DNA from: Sclerotinia nivalis
Taxonomy: Eukaryota; Ascomycota; Leotiomycetes; Helotiales; Sclerotiniaceae
Length of the DNA stretch: 64,000 nucleotides
Assembly: GCA_029531795.1 (NCBI GenBank)
Contig: JAPEIS010000011.1
Coordinates: forward strand, 1,550,001 to 1,614,000
Direction: 5' to 3'
Shown here: in pieces, positions 35,265 to 46,387 of the stretch
Layout: each line of letters starts with the position of its first letter
How positions within the stretch are numbered: position 1 is the stretch's first letter
Translations under genes and position numbers: made by a program
The notes under the pieces: model-generated
The model's input: the letters and a program-made list of their open reading frames with translations, nothing else
Told to the model about the DNA's origin: nothing
Databases searched by the model: none

Positions 35265-36271
35265 GGTGACGAGTAGATTCTAAAGTTCTGTTGTGCGAGC
35301 ACGACTGGTAGGAATTCTCCAAGCTCTGAAACGTTGAAGTCGCTAGAAATGTTTCGAAATTCAATTTCCATGAAAACAATCGGCATAAAACAACAAAGAA
35401 ATATTAGAAGATAAAATCTATATTATGGAGAGAATGATTGTGAAGAAGTGGCAAGGTCTCTATCAAATGAGCAGAAGTGAAGATTATTTTACAACAATGT
35501 AATTCAGCCGGATAAGTGATGCGGAACTTTTTTTTCTGCCACATCCCACCGCCTGTATTTTCAAGTTATGATCGGCGGAATGAATCAGCCTTGTCAGCCT
35601 TGCATAGTGGGACTAATAGTAAACCAAGGAGGGGCTGCCGTCACGTCGTGCGGGCGGGAAATGAATTGATGGATTTCCTACTAGGTACCCTTGAGTAGAT
35701 AAAGTATTTTTTTTTAGAAAATTTCGTATCGGTTCATGCAGAAATCAAGATCTTAAGGATTATATCGAATAAACACCTCGGTGATACTCCATTTTTTCTC
35801 AACTCGACGTATGCAAAATTCAAAGTCATAGCGGCGGCGGTCATTAACACATTTTCTTCACCACTCATCCACGGAGTATCAGTCCAAGAAGTTATCCAGG
35901 TATTTTTATTCGCTGGCTACTTAATACTCATTAACGCTGGTTTGAACAAGAAGTGGAAGATCATTATCATCGGCACCACGACCATCACCACGACCATCAT
36001 TTCAACCAATCCTCCAGTAAAGCATGGGAAAGTATTCATAGAACCACCGGCACACAAGGGATTTCCCCATTCAAAATGGTATACAAACCTGGAACTCCTG
36101 TCCTCGCCAGTACGCCTTGCCTGCCAGGTCCAAATATCCCAATTGATTCCCATGTGCGCATGGATGTCTTAAGAGATTAAGAAAGTCAATAAAAAGAGTT
36201 CGAATAAATTGAAGGTTGTGTTAGCAATTTGAGGTACTTCCAAAAGTATTTTGTTTCATGGAAAGTGTTCT
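35265..36271. other. intergenic with a His-rich open frame
   Basis: About 1 kb between two minus-strand genes. A + strand frame at 35938-36180 is open from a stop and has no ATG; it begins with an acidic and His-rich segment (about 9 His in 16 positions) and continues plausibly for 55 more residues. A donor-like GTATTT at 35900 and branch-like TTAAC near 35932 suggest it could be a final exon, but no good upstream exon was found. Confidence 0.3.
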
Positions 36272-38661
36272 TTAATAATCTCTCATATTCCCATGCGGAT
36301 GAAACTGCTGTTCATTGGCACGCCGCTCCACTTCTCTCATTTCTCTCTCTCTGTGCTGCTCACGCTCTCGTTGTTGATGAGCTTGCTGATCAAAAACTTG
36401 CTGCTGATACTGCTGCAGAGCTTGTTGCTGGCTTTGAAAGACAGCAGAATCCTCCTGTTGGGGAACCTGAGGTTGAAAATTGTAAAGGTGAACGGCATTC
36501 TCGTTTTGGGTTGGATCGAATGTGGGAGTTCTCATAGATCCGAACGCGATCGGTCTAGTTTGAGAATAAGAGGGTGCAAACGGAGACATATAGCTATTCG
36601 AGATTGCCGAATTTGCCCGCGATGAGTTCGAGGCCATGTAAGTATTCGAGTTTGCTGAATTCCCCAACGAGTTAATTGAAAGCGGTGCCGGCTGGTGATC
36701 TCTGCTATTTGTAGTGGATCCGACAGCTATCGCAGGCGATACACCTTCCGCATTCGAATTATGCTGTAAATGTGTTTGAGGAGGGCTGACTTCATTTTGC
36801 AACTGTGAAGGTGAAGTGGGAATGTAAAGTCTTGCAGAAGTCATCGGGTTCGGACGTGTCGATAGATGCGCTGCTCTATGGCTCCCAGTTCTTCCTCGGG
36901 ACACGCGACGTCGGCTTTCTACTGTGTCAGCTGTCGATGGTCTTGACCAGACTGGTGGTGTGCGATCGCCCGAGGTCATGCTTTGAGATTCCTGTGAATT
37001 GAGTGCGCTTCCAGCACGTTAGCTAATTTCCGGAGAAGGATTCACCGGGACGTACCTTGGATTGAGGTGACCGGCTTCAGTTGAACGGGCTGTTGCATTG
37101 AGACGGTTTCGCATTTGATCCCTTTGATCCCGCATCAGCTGACGAGCATGCCTCACTATTATCTTCGCGGCAGCAGATTCCGATGGAACTTTGTCCCGGC
37201 AATACGGGCAGCTGTCATTCTCCTTGAACCATTTTTTGATACATATAGCTCCAAATATATGTCTACACTTTGGTAAACGTAATGGCTGTTCGCTCACGCC
37301 TTCAGGATTCTTTACGCCGAATTCGTTGTAGCAAATCATACAACCTGGATATGGTCAGAAAAAAAGGTGACGATACTTTGTACTGGACCTACTTCGTTCT
37401 TCTTCCGACAAATCACTGGGATTCAGGGTCTCGAGTGAGAGCAAAAACTCCTTGGATGGCATTCTTTTACCACCCACCCCACCACGGCCACGTAAAACGG
37501 CAGCCAAGGTGCCGCCCTCATCCGTCATATTCATAATTTGAGAATATCCAAGCATTGCTTCCAGGTCATCATCATCATCGCTATATTCAAGGTCTTCTTC
37601 ATCCGTATCTGAATCTCTATTAAGAGGATCTCTATTAGCATACCTGGCACCATAACTGGCACGAGCTAAGGTTGCTCTGCGTTGAACCTCAGCCAAACGC
37701 CGTGCTTGCCTAGCAGTCGGCCGATCCCATTCAGAAGTGCTGCCAGGAACTGTAGTATGCAAAGACGCATTTCCAACTAAAACTTCGTTAGTGAACGGTC
37801 TTCGCCTCCTGTGCATTTGCCTTGTATGATTTTTAAAGTAGTAAAACGGAGACATAAGAAATGACATGCAGAGCTGGCTGGAACGACTGCAATAAAGTTC
37901 ACAAGCTGTTCCGATATAGAAGTGAGTGTACTCACAAGCTTCCGAATTAGCATCCGGGGAAGTATATCGATCCCGACTCTCTCGCTCGCGTCGTCGTTGT
38001 TGAACTATTCCGAGAGTGTCAGCGATTAAGTGGTTATACAACCTCATGAAGTAGCAGAAGTCTAGGAGCTGGTAATGATCCCTAAATGAAATAAACGGGT
38101 CAGTCGAAATGGAAGGTTACCTTGTTCTCTTGAAACGCCTGCCACGCTGTTTCCCGTATAGGTCATTCCTTGAGGGTTATTATTATTGTCCGCTATAGAG
38201 TTTTCTTCGGCGAACATGGACATAGCGCGAGGTTCATTAGGCCAAAGACCCGGCCAAGAGTGGTAGTCGGTGGGGACTGACATAGGAGGGAACGGTCTAC
38301 TACTACCCGACGGCTCTAGATTTTGATGTTGTGGATCTTGAATATTGGAAAATGTATTGCCCTGAGCATGCGCATTCTGAGACCACTGTGCATGCTGTGT
38401 GGCATAACCGGGAGTTGCATAACTTGGATTTGCACCACCATATGGAAATGAGGGCATATTGGGAGTGCCGTATATCGAAGTGGGCATATTGTAGCCTTCT
38501 CGGTAGCCTGTCCAAGGATTCATAAGTGCTGGGTACCGTGTATTGGGCCTATGCATGCTGTCTCGGGAAGCTTGATTATATGGGCAACGAGAGGCAGTAG
38601 CTTGTTGCAACGGCGGCGCATACGGCATATCAACATCGTCATCCTCCATGGTATTATCCAT
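36272..38661 (-). CDS. RING-finger protein, putative E3 ubiquitin ligase
   Basis: Five minus-strand exons fit in phase: 38121-38661, 37932-38061, 37393-37820, 37056-37344 and 36272-37007, giving about 707 residues. The acceptors of exons 2 and 3 are less certain (37808 is an alternative for exon 3). The N-terminus is Pro/Asn/Tyr-rich and disordered. The centre is acidic (EEDLEYSDDDDDLEAM). The RING starts CMICYNEF at about residue 366 and ends CPYCRDK at about 417. Its middle reads CRHIFGAIC, so the usual fifth ligand (His or Cys three residues after the His) is Gly. The C-terminal 240 residues are Ser/Asn/Gln-rich with a long Gln-rich helical run before the end. It is probably an E3 ligase; the target is unknown. 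No membrane segment is present. Confidence 0.78.
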
Positions 38662-39376
38662 TTTGTCTTATCGACCCCACACTGATCTGTGACGGAAATT
38701 CGAATAGATCTCCAAGTCTTCGACGATCTCTTGTAAAGAATAGTTGACTGTTGTGTATGAATTGAAATGTGCTTATTCAAGTGTCGTAGATGTCCTCAGG
38801 TACCCATTTAACTTGACTTTATCGTGTTTTGTTGTAGTTTTGGAGCAGCATTACGTGGTAAGGCTGTAGGGATCTTGTTCTAATTGATTGACGGAACTCG
38901 TACGGTGGACGATCAAGCGGTTTGGATACCTTCGTGAGAGGTTGAATGATTCGGAGATGGATTCAATCTGTTAAGATTAATGGTATAGTATGGTGGAAAT
39001 ATGAACAATAATACTAAGTGAAAGAGGAACTGTAGGGTTGGGATTGGGTTTTGATGCGGAGCTGACTGAGTTATGGTCGCAACTGAATCGGGTGTTAGTT
39101 ATAATTGACTTCTGAAGCCGAGAGTTGGGGTTAGTACAAATATGTAGGTAGCTGTGAAGGGGATTTTCATAGATTAGGTAAAATGTGAGGCAGTTAAGGA
39201 CAGTACAGTGTACAGTAGTAGTAAAATAAGTACCTAAGTTTTTTCCAAAATGATGGATCAATTACTCGTATTCCACTCCCACATTCCAAATTCCAAATGG
39301 GTCAACCGATTTTAATATAGTTGTTGTGGAATATGAATGAAGTCCAGAGGAGACGGATATTCCGCAGATTGATATC

Positions 39377-39411
39377 GAATTGGAATTGGAATTGGAATTG
39401 GAATTGGAATT
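39377..39411 (+). repeat. GAATTG hexanucleotide microsatellite
   Basis: Nearly six perfect tandem copies. Confidence 0.9.
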
Positions 39412-39826
39412 CGAGAGAAGAAAACATAAGATCATAACACGGCAAAGAGTAAAAGGGTAGAAAATCAACACCATAAAAAGAGTTTCACGCTGATTTGTTC
39501 TATGAATAATTTGAAACCCTTTATGAGAGCGGGGTATAGGTAACATGTACGGAGGTAGGTAGAGGTAGGTAGTGATTGAAAGGGTTGATTACTCAAGTAC
39601 CTACTAGGCAGGTTAGAAGTTCAGGATAAACAAGGTTTATGTGTACTCTGTATATAGATAAGTTCATAGATAAGTTCACGACTCATGAATTCAATAAGTA
39701 ATCATGATATGTTTCGTAACAAGTAGGAAGAATGTCTTAGATTTTGATTTGAACAATGAAAATCATTTTACTGTAGTGAGGATGTATGTATATGTACCTA
39801 GTATGTGTGAAGGTCAGACAGATAAC

Positions 39827-39898
39827 TGTAGGTAGGTAGGTGGGTAGGTAGCCAGAGTAGGTAGCTGAAGTAGATAGATAGGATAGATTTAAGTAAGT
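39827..39898 (+). repeat. GTAG/GATA-rich low-complexity tract
   Basis: Runs of GTAG and ATAG steps; a mirror-like ACCTACCTAGGTAG occurs at about 39947-39960. Confidence 0.7.
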
Positions 39899-41457
39899 AT
39901 CGCACAAGGTTTTGTTGATGCATCTTCTTTAACTTCTTTATCTATTACCTACCTAGGTAGATAGATATCTAGTAGATATAGATATTCAGGTCCGCATTTG
40001 CCATTCTCTTATCGATAACGATACATGCCTGTGCTTATAAATAAAAAAATAAAAATAACGCTTTGTCTTAAGCCCTCCATGAATCTCGGTCTTATCTCAG
40101 GTTATTACTAGGTACTTCCCTTTATTTACTGAAGATCTTCGTCGACGATGATGGCATATATATTTTTATCCATCACCTACCCAGGCAATCTACTCGAGTA
40201 CCTGGTAAATTCCACAATGTTCAAATGTTGGAGAGATGTTTGCTGATACTAGGAGCCTACATTATTTATTGATGGCAACGTCACTCGTTTATTCTGAACA
40301 GCCAGCCGTAGAACCTGGATCATCATATTCAAATCCTAGCACTGCGATCAACGATGGTCTTGGGGAAAAGCCCGGGATTTGAAGTTTGACATCAAGTCCT
40401 CGAGTAACAAGGATGACAACTTGTGATTGCTCCGATTCTAGATGCCCTACTACCGTTAAGGTTATCTACCGGTATTGTGCCAGAAAGATCATCCGCGCAC
40501 TCGGCCATATCATTTATGAATGATGGATCACGATATTACGTCTAACTCTAAGACTAAGTCTAATTTTATTTGTCTACTTCGTTTATGAGTTGTAACTACC
40601 CAAGTGATTCGGGCTCCAATATCCATATCCATATCCATATATTTTATCCATCCGCCACTCGCTTTCCTGGTACTAACTAAGGTCTGATTAGTCTCCAAAG
40701 GCTCTTCGAATGATGGTACAACCTCACCAAGCATGTAAGTCATATCGAATTTTTAAGGCCATTTCCTCATACAGGTACTCTCTTTCCTTCCAACCTCCTT
40801 GTCCCAGCCAACCACTTTTGCCGAACAATACCCAAAGCAAAACAGCGTTAAACAAGCAGCGAACTCACACTTTCTTTTTTTTGCTCAGTGTTACACAATC
40901 AATGCCAACCAAAAGGCAAGGAAAAAATAAAGGGAAAGGTCTCACATAACGTCCATGATTTACCTCCTCCACTTTTGCTTTTTCCCACTCCGGTAAAAAC
41001 ACAGTTCGTCTAGAGACAGCAGCACCGTGCCATCATTTTTGGTGCTACACCAAACATTCAACAAGTATTCTATTGCGCTTTTGCCAATTCATTTTCCCTT
41101 TTCCAAAAAATGGAGCATTGTAGCATTGCATATGTGATCATCCATCCCCATCCATACCCATTTACCAAGCAATATCCCAGAACTGTGAGGATTTTTATAC
41201 TTTCATCCCGTTACTCAACAATCAGGTCCTTGCAAAGACACCCATTATCATGTATCCGGAATTCGGTTTGACTCCCTCAATTTCTAAGCTTGCCTGGTCA
41301 TCGGCAGGGCAATAACAGCATATACAAGAGCCCAAGCTGGAAAACCGGAACCATATGAAAAACCTTTCATTATTACGGAATTATCTTACCCATCCATTTC
41401 GCAACCACTTACCCGCACTCAAATGCGAAATGCAAAATGCAAAATGCAACAACCCAT

Positions 41458-41523
41458 CCCGTGCGCATAGTACTGACTGCAATAAAGTTTCCCGTGCGCA
41501 TAGTACTGACTGCAATAAAGTTT
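41458..41523 (+). repeat. perfect 33-bp tandem duplication
   Basis: 41458-41490 and 41491-41523 are identical; a truncated, altered third start (CCCATGTGCC) follows. Just before it lies an AATGCAA-type degenerate repeat (41422-41450). Confidence 0.9.
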
Positions 41524-44187
41524 CCCATGTGCCTGCCAATCAAGCTCGTATAACCTTCCAAGCTTATCATGTACGGGTACAGTAAAAAAGCAAGGCGACT
41601 TTACCTTACGACGACCATTCAGCGTATACCAACAATGGCGCACAATCAAACAGCGATTGCAGTAAGAAAAGGTTCATCGAGGACATCGGAGACCATGCAT
41701 TGCATTAATTCACTTCCATCTACCATATACGATCCATTCTGTGACTTAACAATCTGATACTCAGAATCCCCAGGTAATTGCCAACATATACTCACAATCA
41801 CAAGTTACCTTTTTTTTTCTCCCTGAAATTGTGGACTGATGTTTGGTCATTCACAATTTCAACCAACTTTACAGAAACATTGTTCACCTCCTTCTTGACC
41901 CACAAAGGGGTCATTCAGAAACAACAAACTGGCTTGAAATATGAATCTCACAATACGAATATTACCTACATAATATTGGCGGACTCGATGGAACGATCAC
42001 TGATTACGCCTTGTGGAATAATTTCAGAGGTTCTCGTGATCAAACTTGTGAGGTGGTTATTACCCCCAATTCATATTGGAAATATGAATGCCCGTTGGGC
42101 GAGGTCTAGAACGCAGAAATTTCGTGGTGACTACGAACAGGACCAGTAACTTCCGTGTTACCGCATACCACCTATAAAAAAAAACTACCTAGTATGCTAC
42201 GTAGCAACGAGTAATATATGGTTTCATCGATCAGATAAAGTCACTCTGAAATATTCTTACAATTCGACGATATATTCTTCGTATGCCCAAGTGGATTGGA
42301 ACTTCAAACCAAATATTTCTCATCCCAGACTTTCATCTCTAACCTTTTTCTTACGACGTCGATATTTTGTATTTACTGCAACCATGACCACGATGAAGTT
42401 TGTCCCTTTATTTTCTCCAGTTAACACAATCGGGCGTGCTTGGATAACAAGTGTTGAGTTTGGGAACGTGGTGCAAAATTCCAATAGATAATCGCATCGA
42501 CTCAATCGAAATATATCCTCAAAGAAACCACTCTCTGTCACATACGACCATAGACTGAAGAGAATTGGGCATCCCGTCCGCTCTGCCATACACAAGCTTC
42601 AGATCGGTGGATTAGTAGTTGGGTGGGTGACCACCAGCGAATCCCCACTGTTGTATGTTGAACATATCTTTTTGCACATGTGAGAGCTCTCCAATTTATC
42701 TCCTGTTTTTGGATCCTTTTGCTGTTTCCACCTCTGGTCGGAAGGGTGCCAGTCGACCTAACACGGATCCATTGTTTTGTCTGCTCTTTTTGTCTTTTTG
42801 GATAATATGCGGGGAGAAGAGACATCCCTACAGGAGAGAGGTGAAATGCGCTGCAAATGATGTTAGTCAGAATCGGGAATATGCATCTCCACTGTTAATG
42901 AATGAGTCTATTTGGACCGGTAGAAGAATTCACGATTACACGGAATGCAATGGGTTTTTGTGTTAATGTACCCTCATACCTACTCACTCATTCAAGTGTA
43001 TTCTTCCATTTCATTCACCAGACTGCATGGACGGAGACTATGTTTATAGCTATGATGAAGGCGCCAACTAAATACCGAGATTTCATGGTATAGATAGGAT
43101 CATTGGCTTGCTACTTGCCCAGCGAAGACGGTTAATACATGATTCCCATTTAAGCATAAAAGTCCTTGAACCTTTTCAAATGTGACGAAAGAAACTTTCA
43201 TATACCACACTTTTCATCATATAGTATGACTACTCAATGAAGAGGTAAGGTACAGTACTATGTCTTCGTCTGTATAGAAGCGGTATTGATAATCGCGAAT
43301 AATGACTGAGTTTCAACTTGTGATTTGTTTTATATATTCATTCATCCATCCTGTAGCAAATCAACAAAATCTGCATCAAACTATCACCACTGAATTCCGA
43401 GTTTCCCAGCGGATATCCATCGACTTACACATGTAAATACAATACTATTTGAGTTTACTTAGTTTATCTAGGTAATACATAAATAATCACTCGGTTCCAA
43501 GGTAAATAAGGTAAGCGAATACTTTCGCCACTCCCCTTTCTGTCTCCCCCCTTTTCCCTTCTCGGCCGAAAAGAAATGGGTTTTCTCACCGGTAGATTCT
43601 GGACATAAGAATGTGGATTTGACAAAGGAAAAATGTTATAGATACGGTGCTTTACTTAAATAGCATGCAATACACTATAACACGTTAGGCTTTACCTTTG
43701 CCTATCTGCTTTCCTGAAGTATGTATGTAACTAGATGATCATCGCTCCTGAAATCCATTTCATCCATTTCTCTAGTCAAGGTCCTTGAAAGTCACAAAAG
43801 CGTCGAATACTCACGAGACAGAGAGCATTCGAAGAGGATATCATATGAAAAATTTGATTGGCAAACCCTGTATCTATACATATCAACAACAAAGTAAACT
43901 AGGTATCCCACCTTCAAAAGACCTTGTGAAACCCGTGCATGCAACCAAAACTCCTAGATTGTAATATGGTACGCTTCCACCCAGAAATCCCGCTAGCAAC
44001 CACGATTGAACATTTTTACAGTGTTTTTCGATGACTCAGTCTTCATCGGCTATTCCAATGTATTTTCGAGATGGATTATCACGGTGTTCTAGACTAGACA
44101 CCGCTAGCAGCATGACTTATTGAGGGAAGTTTATGGCGAAAATGAAATATGGTGATATTAATGAGTATATGTGAACGAAGATGCACT

Positions 44188-45488
44188 TTAGTGAATGCGG
44201 TCCAATCTGGCTCTGTTCATAGCGATTTGATCGTCGACACGGTCGCTCTGAGACATAGTTAGCAATTATGTAGGACAAATAGAATTATGTAATAACGTAC
44301 CTTGCCAATGATTCTCTCGATGTGTTTGTTCTGGTCATCAACTTCACGACCAGTAGCCTTAGCCAGTAGGTTCAATCTTCCGGCAGCATGGCCAAGAGCA
44401 TCCAAGTTGGAGTCAATTTCATTCTCCATTTCGTCATCCTCAGAGTCGGCTTCGAATTGATATTTTGACCTCTCTGCAAGACTGGCTTTGCTGGCTGTTG
44501 CTCGATATCCAACATCTCCTGGCTGAAGTTCCCTGAAGTTTGCCTCCATTCTTTGTGAAGATGCAAAAGCTGCATTTCTAGTCTCCTCACGCTGGTCACG
44601 TTCTGATCTATGTTTGTTGATAATATCCTCATCTCGTTGAGCCTTTCTTGACTTTGCCGTGAACGGGTTAGATACATGAACGGCGAACATACTCTTGTTG
44701 AGAGTCTTCAATTCTTTAGCCTTCTCCTCAGCGAGTCGGTTATGGTTGGCAGCAAGATCCAAGTTCTTTTCGGTATTGTGGATACGTTCACCTTGTGCAC
44801 CTAGACGAGCCAAGGTAGCACGGCCGGTTTCTTCAGCTTGGGCCGCGATTCTCAATGCGTTTCGGGTAGATGAAACATCTTCTTGCTTCATGGCCCTGAT
44901 TTGAGCCTTTGTTGCCTGTACGTCTTCCTCTTCCTCTTCTTCGGCGGTAAGCTGTCTTTCTTCTCCATACGCCCCATATCCGCCTCCAGTTGATGGGCCA
45001 GAATCTGACTGAGCACCATATGGCGGAGGTCGATCAGAGCTGGCAGCTGCCTTTTGTGCGTATCTATCCTTTGCGCCACCGAATAGTTCATTCTTGTTGT
45101 CTTCCGTCGTAGTTGTATCATTGCTGTTTGTTCGTCCTAAACCACCATAACCAGCTGGACCATATTTTGATCCCGAATTGGCGGGAGGGCCATCGTATCT
45201 GTTTGCGCCATATCCACCGCCGCTGCCATATTTATCAGATCCGTAACCACCACCATTGGGAGCTGGAGCTCGAGGATTGGGGCCGCCCATTCCACCTCGA
45301 GGGCCACTCGCCAGTCCACCGTCAGGGGCATTCCCAGTTCCTGGAGCGGTATACTGTTGTCTGGCTGCGGGCATGTTTGCATATTTGTTATCTTGCGCGT
45401 AAGGATCGGCTTGAGGCTGTGGGGTGGCATAAGGATTCGCCGCCGGAGCAGGAGAGGAGTTCTTGTCTTTTCGTGAAAAGAGACCCAT
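44188..45488 (-). CDS. sec9: SNAP-25-like t-SNARE Sec9
   Basis: Two minus-strand exons, 44301-45488 and 44188-44247; the 53-nt intron has a GTACGT donor and a GCTAAC branch. The 415-residue product begins with a Gly/Pro/Tyr-rich N-terminus (to about 175), as in fungal Sec9, then an acidic patch (182-190). It carries two SNARE helices: Qb at about 200-262, with its zero-layer Gln at 232, and Qc at about 350-412, with Gln386. There is no membrane segment and no Cys-rich palmitoylation linker, also as in Sec9. The protein pairs with syntaxin (Sso) and synaptobrevin (Snc) in fusion of secretory vesicles with the plasma membrane, which at the hyphal tip drives growth. The tiny 19-codon last exon completes the Qc helix, so the intron must be removed for function. 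Confidence 0.9.
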
Positions 45489-46387
45489 TGTGACAATTCA
45501 ATGAGATTGACGATTATTTGGCTGAAAGGTAGGTAGTTGAAGGGTTTCAATAGAGAATAATAAGAAAATGGAAGGAGTGGTCTATTGTGTCTGACAGATA
45601 GAAAGGGATGGCAATGAATGGTTTAACTCGACGGGGTCTGAGTCTATTCTTAAATGTTGTTTTTGTCAAGTTGAAAAGTTGTAACAAAGGGTTGTCTTGG
45701 GAATATGGGTCGAAGATGCCAATGAGTTTCAGGGTATTGATCCGTGAACAAGATGCCTGAAAAGTCGAGTGGGGCTTAGCCTGTGGAACTTCCGAGCCCC
45801 CCCCCTTAGCCACATACATGGCCTACTAGGTACCTACCTCCATAGATAGCATACCGACTCCTCCTAACTTGATGATCAAACGGTGTGACTGATTTCATCG
45901 TCTTACCGTACTGGTACCTACGAAGTGGAATAATTTATTATTTTATTGAGTAGAATCCTCCTCCCTACATTATCCTAAATGATACGAAAACAATTTAATA
46001 TACAAAGAGAAGTTATATCAACATGACTTCTGCCATATCCGCATAACTGATTTTCAGTTCGATACCTGCTTCTTTCCACCGACTTCCAGTCAATCCTAGT
46101 TTCCTGAAGCTATCCAGCATTTCAGTAATCATTTCCAAATACGAAAATCAAAATGGTTTTACTATTATTACACCCTTTCCGAATACATAATCACCATATG
46201 AATATACACTCTTCCCCAGCCATCGGGAAAATATTAATACGGCGGCGGCAATCTGTGAAGAATCCACGGGTTGTTGGGTGAGGATTGGAATATCCCGGGC
46301 GGTAACAATAAGTACCATTGATATTTGGGTTATCAACGGAGGTTTGGATAATTGACTATTGGCTACGGGTAGCATCAGTATTGGATA
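45489..46387. other. intergenic, shared divergent promoter region
   Basis: About 0.9 kb between the divergent sec9 and GTPase genes; a C-run at about 45797-45806 and TAGGTACCTACC near 45828 are visible, otherwise nothing. Confidence 0.5.

Larger units (their letters stand above)
38662..44187. other. long gene-free interval with simple repeats
   Basis: About 5.5 kb between the RING gene start and the SEC9 stop. No open frame resembles a protein family and no splice-consistent gene was found. It contains GGAATT, GTAG and 33-bp tandem repeats (listed), plus many TAGGTAC/ACCTACC words. Part of it may be long 5' leader or promoter of the RING gene. Confidence 0.5.

Noticed and set aside
45137..45550. 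137-codon frame overlapping the sec9 5' end
   Set aside because: Alternative frame of the Gly/Pro/Tyr-rich Sec9 N-terminus.
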